Origin: Alphaproteobacteria bacterium
Lineage (GTDB): Bacteria > Pseudomonadota > Alphaproteobacteria > CBDBCS01 > JAHZLG01
Length of the DNA stretch: 13,356 bases
Direction of reading: 5' to 3'
Assembly: GCA_022599995.1 (NCBI GenBank)
Contig: JAHZLG010000295.1
Location: 1-13,356, forward strand
Both the position numbers and the translations under genes were made by a program. Below, one piece after another: positions 11,697 to 13,356 of this stretch (position 1 is its first letter; each line of letters opens with the position of its first letter). The notes under the pieces are model-generated. The model saw only the letters and a list, made by a program, of their open reading frames with translations. It had not been told where the DNA came from and ran no database searches.

Positions 11697-13356
11697 ATGA
11701 TGACAAACGATCAAGAAGCCTTCCACGCCCCCGATGAAGAACATCACAAAAGGGCACTTTGGAAACGCATCGTGTTTTTATTGGGCATTACAGGGCTCGC
11801 CGGGACCGCCGTGGGGCTGGCTATCATCGCAGGGGTCATCGTGTATTTCAGCCAAGGCCTCCCCAATCACACGATTGTTGAAGATTACCGACCGAAAACA
11901 ACAACCCGCATCTACGCCGGCGATGGGCAATTGCTCGACGAATTTGCCGTGGAAACGCGCATCTTCTTGCCCATCGAATTTGTCCCCGAGCAAGTGCGAC
12001 TTGCCTTCCTAGCCGCCGAAGATCAATATTTCTATCAGCACTTCGGGGTAAACCCCCTGTCGATTTTCCGCGCCGTGGTGGACAATGTCGGGCATGTCCT
12101 GAATGGACGCCGTACGGTAGGCGCCTCGACGATCACACAGCAGGTCGCCCGCGAATTCTTGCTAAGCGGGTCGCAATCAGAACGGAGCATCGACCGAAAG
12201 ATTCGTGAAGCCTTGCTCGCTATCCGTATCGAACAGACCCTCACGAAGGATCAGATTCTCGAGCTGTATCTCAATCAGATTTACCTCGGGTTGCGTGCCT
12301 ATGGCATCGCCGCCGCTTCGTTGCATTATTTCGACAAACCCGTGACTGATCTCACCATTGCCGAGGCGGCTTACCTGGCCGCCCTCCCCAAGGGGCCTGC
12401 CAATTACCACCCTTTGCGCGCCCACGAAAATGCCGTTGCGCGTCGTAATTGGGTGATCGGCAGGATGGTGGACAGCGGCTTTATCACCAAGCAAGAAGCA
12501 ACAGACGCAAGGCAAGAAACATTGATCGCCGATGTGCGCCGCAAAAACATTGCCACCTTCCGTGCCGAGTATTTCGTGGAAGAGGTTCGACGCGAGCTGA
12601 TCGAGCGATACGGCAGGCTAAGCGTTTATGAAGACGGGTTTTTGGTGCGCACAAGCGTCGATTCCACCATGCAGGCCACGGCCGAACGCGCCCTGCGTTT
12701 TGGCCTGCTCGCCTATGATCGCCGCCATGGTTATGCAGGGGTCATTCAAAACTTGATCGATTCTGCCTCTCACCCTCGCCCACAGTGGCATGAGGCCCTC
12801 ATCGCGACCCCCCTGCCTGCTGGCACACCGAATCATTGGGAGATAGCCGTCGTCCTTGGCACAACCCGCCAGCAGGCAATCATCCAAACTGCCGATCTGG
12901 CCGTTGGCACCATCGCATTGGACGACATGCTTTGGGCGCGCGAGCGAATCGCCGAGGTCGAAAAGGAAAGGACGCGTTCTGATAGCTTGGATAGTCTCGG
13001 CATCATTGATCAGCGGGAAACCACGCAAAGACGCTCGCAGCTGCTGGGCAAGAAAATAGGAAAACCCTCCGATGTCTTGCGCGAGGGTGATGTTATCTTG
13101 GTGCAGTTGAAGGCATCCGCAGGTGATTCTCAAGAAGGCGCAAGCGCGTCTCCGACCTTTGACGCGGTGCCGATAACCCATGTCGATGGGGATACCGCGG
13201 CATATACCCCCAATGCCTTTTACACCCTCGAGCAAGTGCCCGAAATCGAAGGCGGCATCATCGCCCTTGATCCGCATACCGGACGCATTCTTGCCATGTC
13301 GGGGGGCTGGTCTTTCTTCCGCTCGCAGTTCAACCGCACGACGCAGGCCAAGCGTC
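11697..13356 (+). CDS. mrcA: Class A penicillin-binding protein 1A (bifunctional transglycosylase/transpeptidase), 3' end outside window
   Basis: This enzyme polymerises glycan strands from lipid II and cross-links peptides in the periplasm. The frame is open from the ATG at 11697 (a second ATG follows at 11700) through the right edge, 553 codons. After a short cytoplasmic tail comes a membrane segment (about 24-51). The GT51 glycosyltransferase domain has catalytic Glu108 in AAEDQYFYQHFG, motif GASTITQQVARE at 142-153 (the usual GG is GA), RKIREALLA at 168-176 and KDQILELYLNQIYLG at 184-198. An OB-like insert ends near LREGDVILVQL. The transpeptidase domain begins EGGIIALDPHTGRILAMSGG and reaches FNRTTQAKR, just before the expected SxxK serine, which is outside the window. 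No Shine-Dalgarno is visible; the leader is C-rich. The family is certain; mrcA/ponA naming is by similarity. Confidence 0.93.
   Translation, partial: MMTNDQEAFHAPDEEHHKRALWKRIVFLLGITGLAGTAVGLAIIAGVIVYFSQGLPNHTIVEDYRPKTTTRIYAGDGQLLDEFAVETRIFLPIEFVPEQVRLAFLAAEDQYFYQHFGVNPLSIFRAVVDNVGHVLNGRRTVGASTITQQVAREFLLSGSQSERSIDRKIREALLAIRIEQTLTKDQILELYLNQIYLGLRAYGIAAASLHYFDKPVTDLTIAEAAYLAALPKGPANYHPLRAHENAVARRNWVIGRMVDSGFITKQEATDARQETLIADVRRKNIATFRAEYFVEEVRRELIERYGRLSVYEDGFLVRTSVDSTMQATAERALRFGLLAYDRRHGYAGVIQNLIDSASHPRPQWHEALIATPLPAGTPNHWEIAVVLGTTRQQAIIQTADLAVGTIALDDMLWARERIAEVEKERTRSDSLDSLGIIDQRETTQRRSQLLGKKIGKPSDVLREGDVILVQLKASAGDSQEGASASPTFDAVPITHVDGDTAAYTPNAFYTLEQVPEIEGGIIALDPHTGRILAMSGGWSFFRSQFNRTTQAKR

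Overview
The window looks like a chromosomal segment of an alphaproteobacterium. The evidence is an AapJQMP-type general L-amino-acid ABC transporter in the usual order, a Rho whose N-terminus starts MHLRTLKQKSP, a DUF1289 protein beside a UvrD/PcrA helicase, and a class A penicillin-binding protein of the PBP1A type. I cannot assign an order or genus. No rRNA, tRNA, CRISPR array or intact mobile element was recognised by eye.

Layout. Bases 1-192 are the leader of the transporter operon. Bases 193-5027 (+) hold aapJ (binding protein), a 650-base spacer that opens with a strong hairpin, then aapQ, aapM and aapP. Together these would import a broad range of L-amino acids. Bases 5028-6158 are about 1.1 kb of apparently non-coding, C-rich DNA with several repeat families. 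The last is a higher-order tandem array (101-102 base units collapsing into 37-base units) ending about 130 bases before rho. Bases 6159-7405 (+) encode Rho, but the reading frame breaks by one missing base near 6384-6386; restoring it gives a full-length 415-residue protein. Bases 7406-7896 lie between convergent genes and hold small repeats and a foldable element.

On the minus strand, read right to left, are a DUF1289 protein (11262-10999), a UvrD/PcrA-like helicase with a long disordered N-terminus (10962-8347) and a small MarR-type regulator (8262-7897). They are closely spaced and probably co-transcribed. Bases 11263-11696 separate this cluster from the divergent PBP1A gene (11697 to the window edge, incomplete) and hold a 15-base palindrome, a 4 x 21-base minisatellite and a C-rich 13-base repeat.

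The most unusual points are the broken rho frame, the C-rich/G-poor tandem array in front of rho (a possible rut-like autoregulatory leader, which is inference), and the many minisatellites of unrelated period that occupy nearly every intergenic gap. Clear Shine-Dalgarno sequences are scarce outside aapJ. I did not find a convincing new multi-gene system. The novelty here is in the non-coding DNA and the rho locus.
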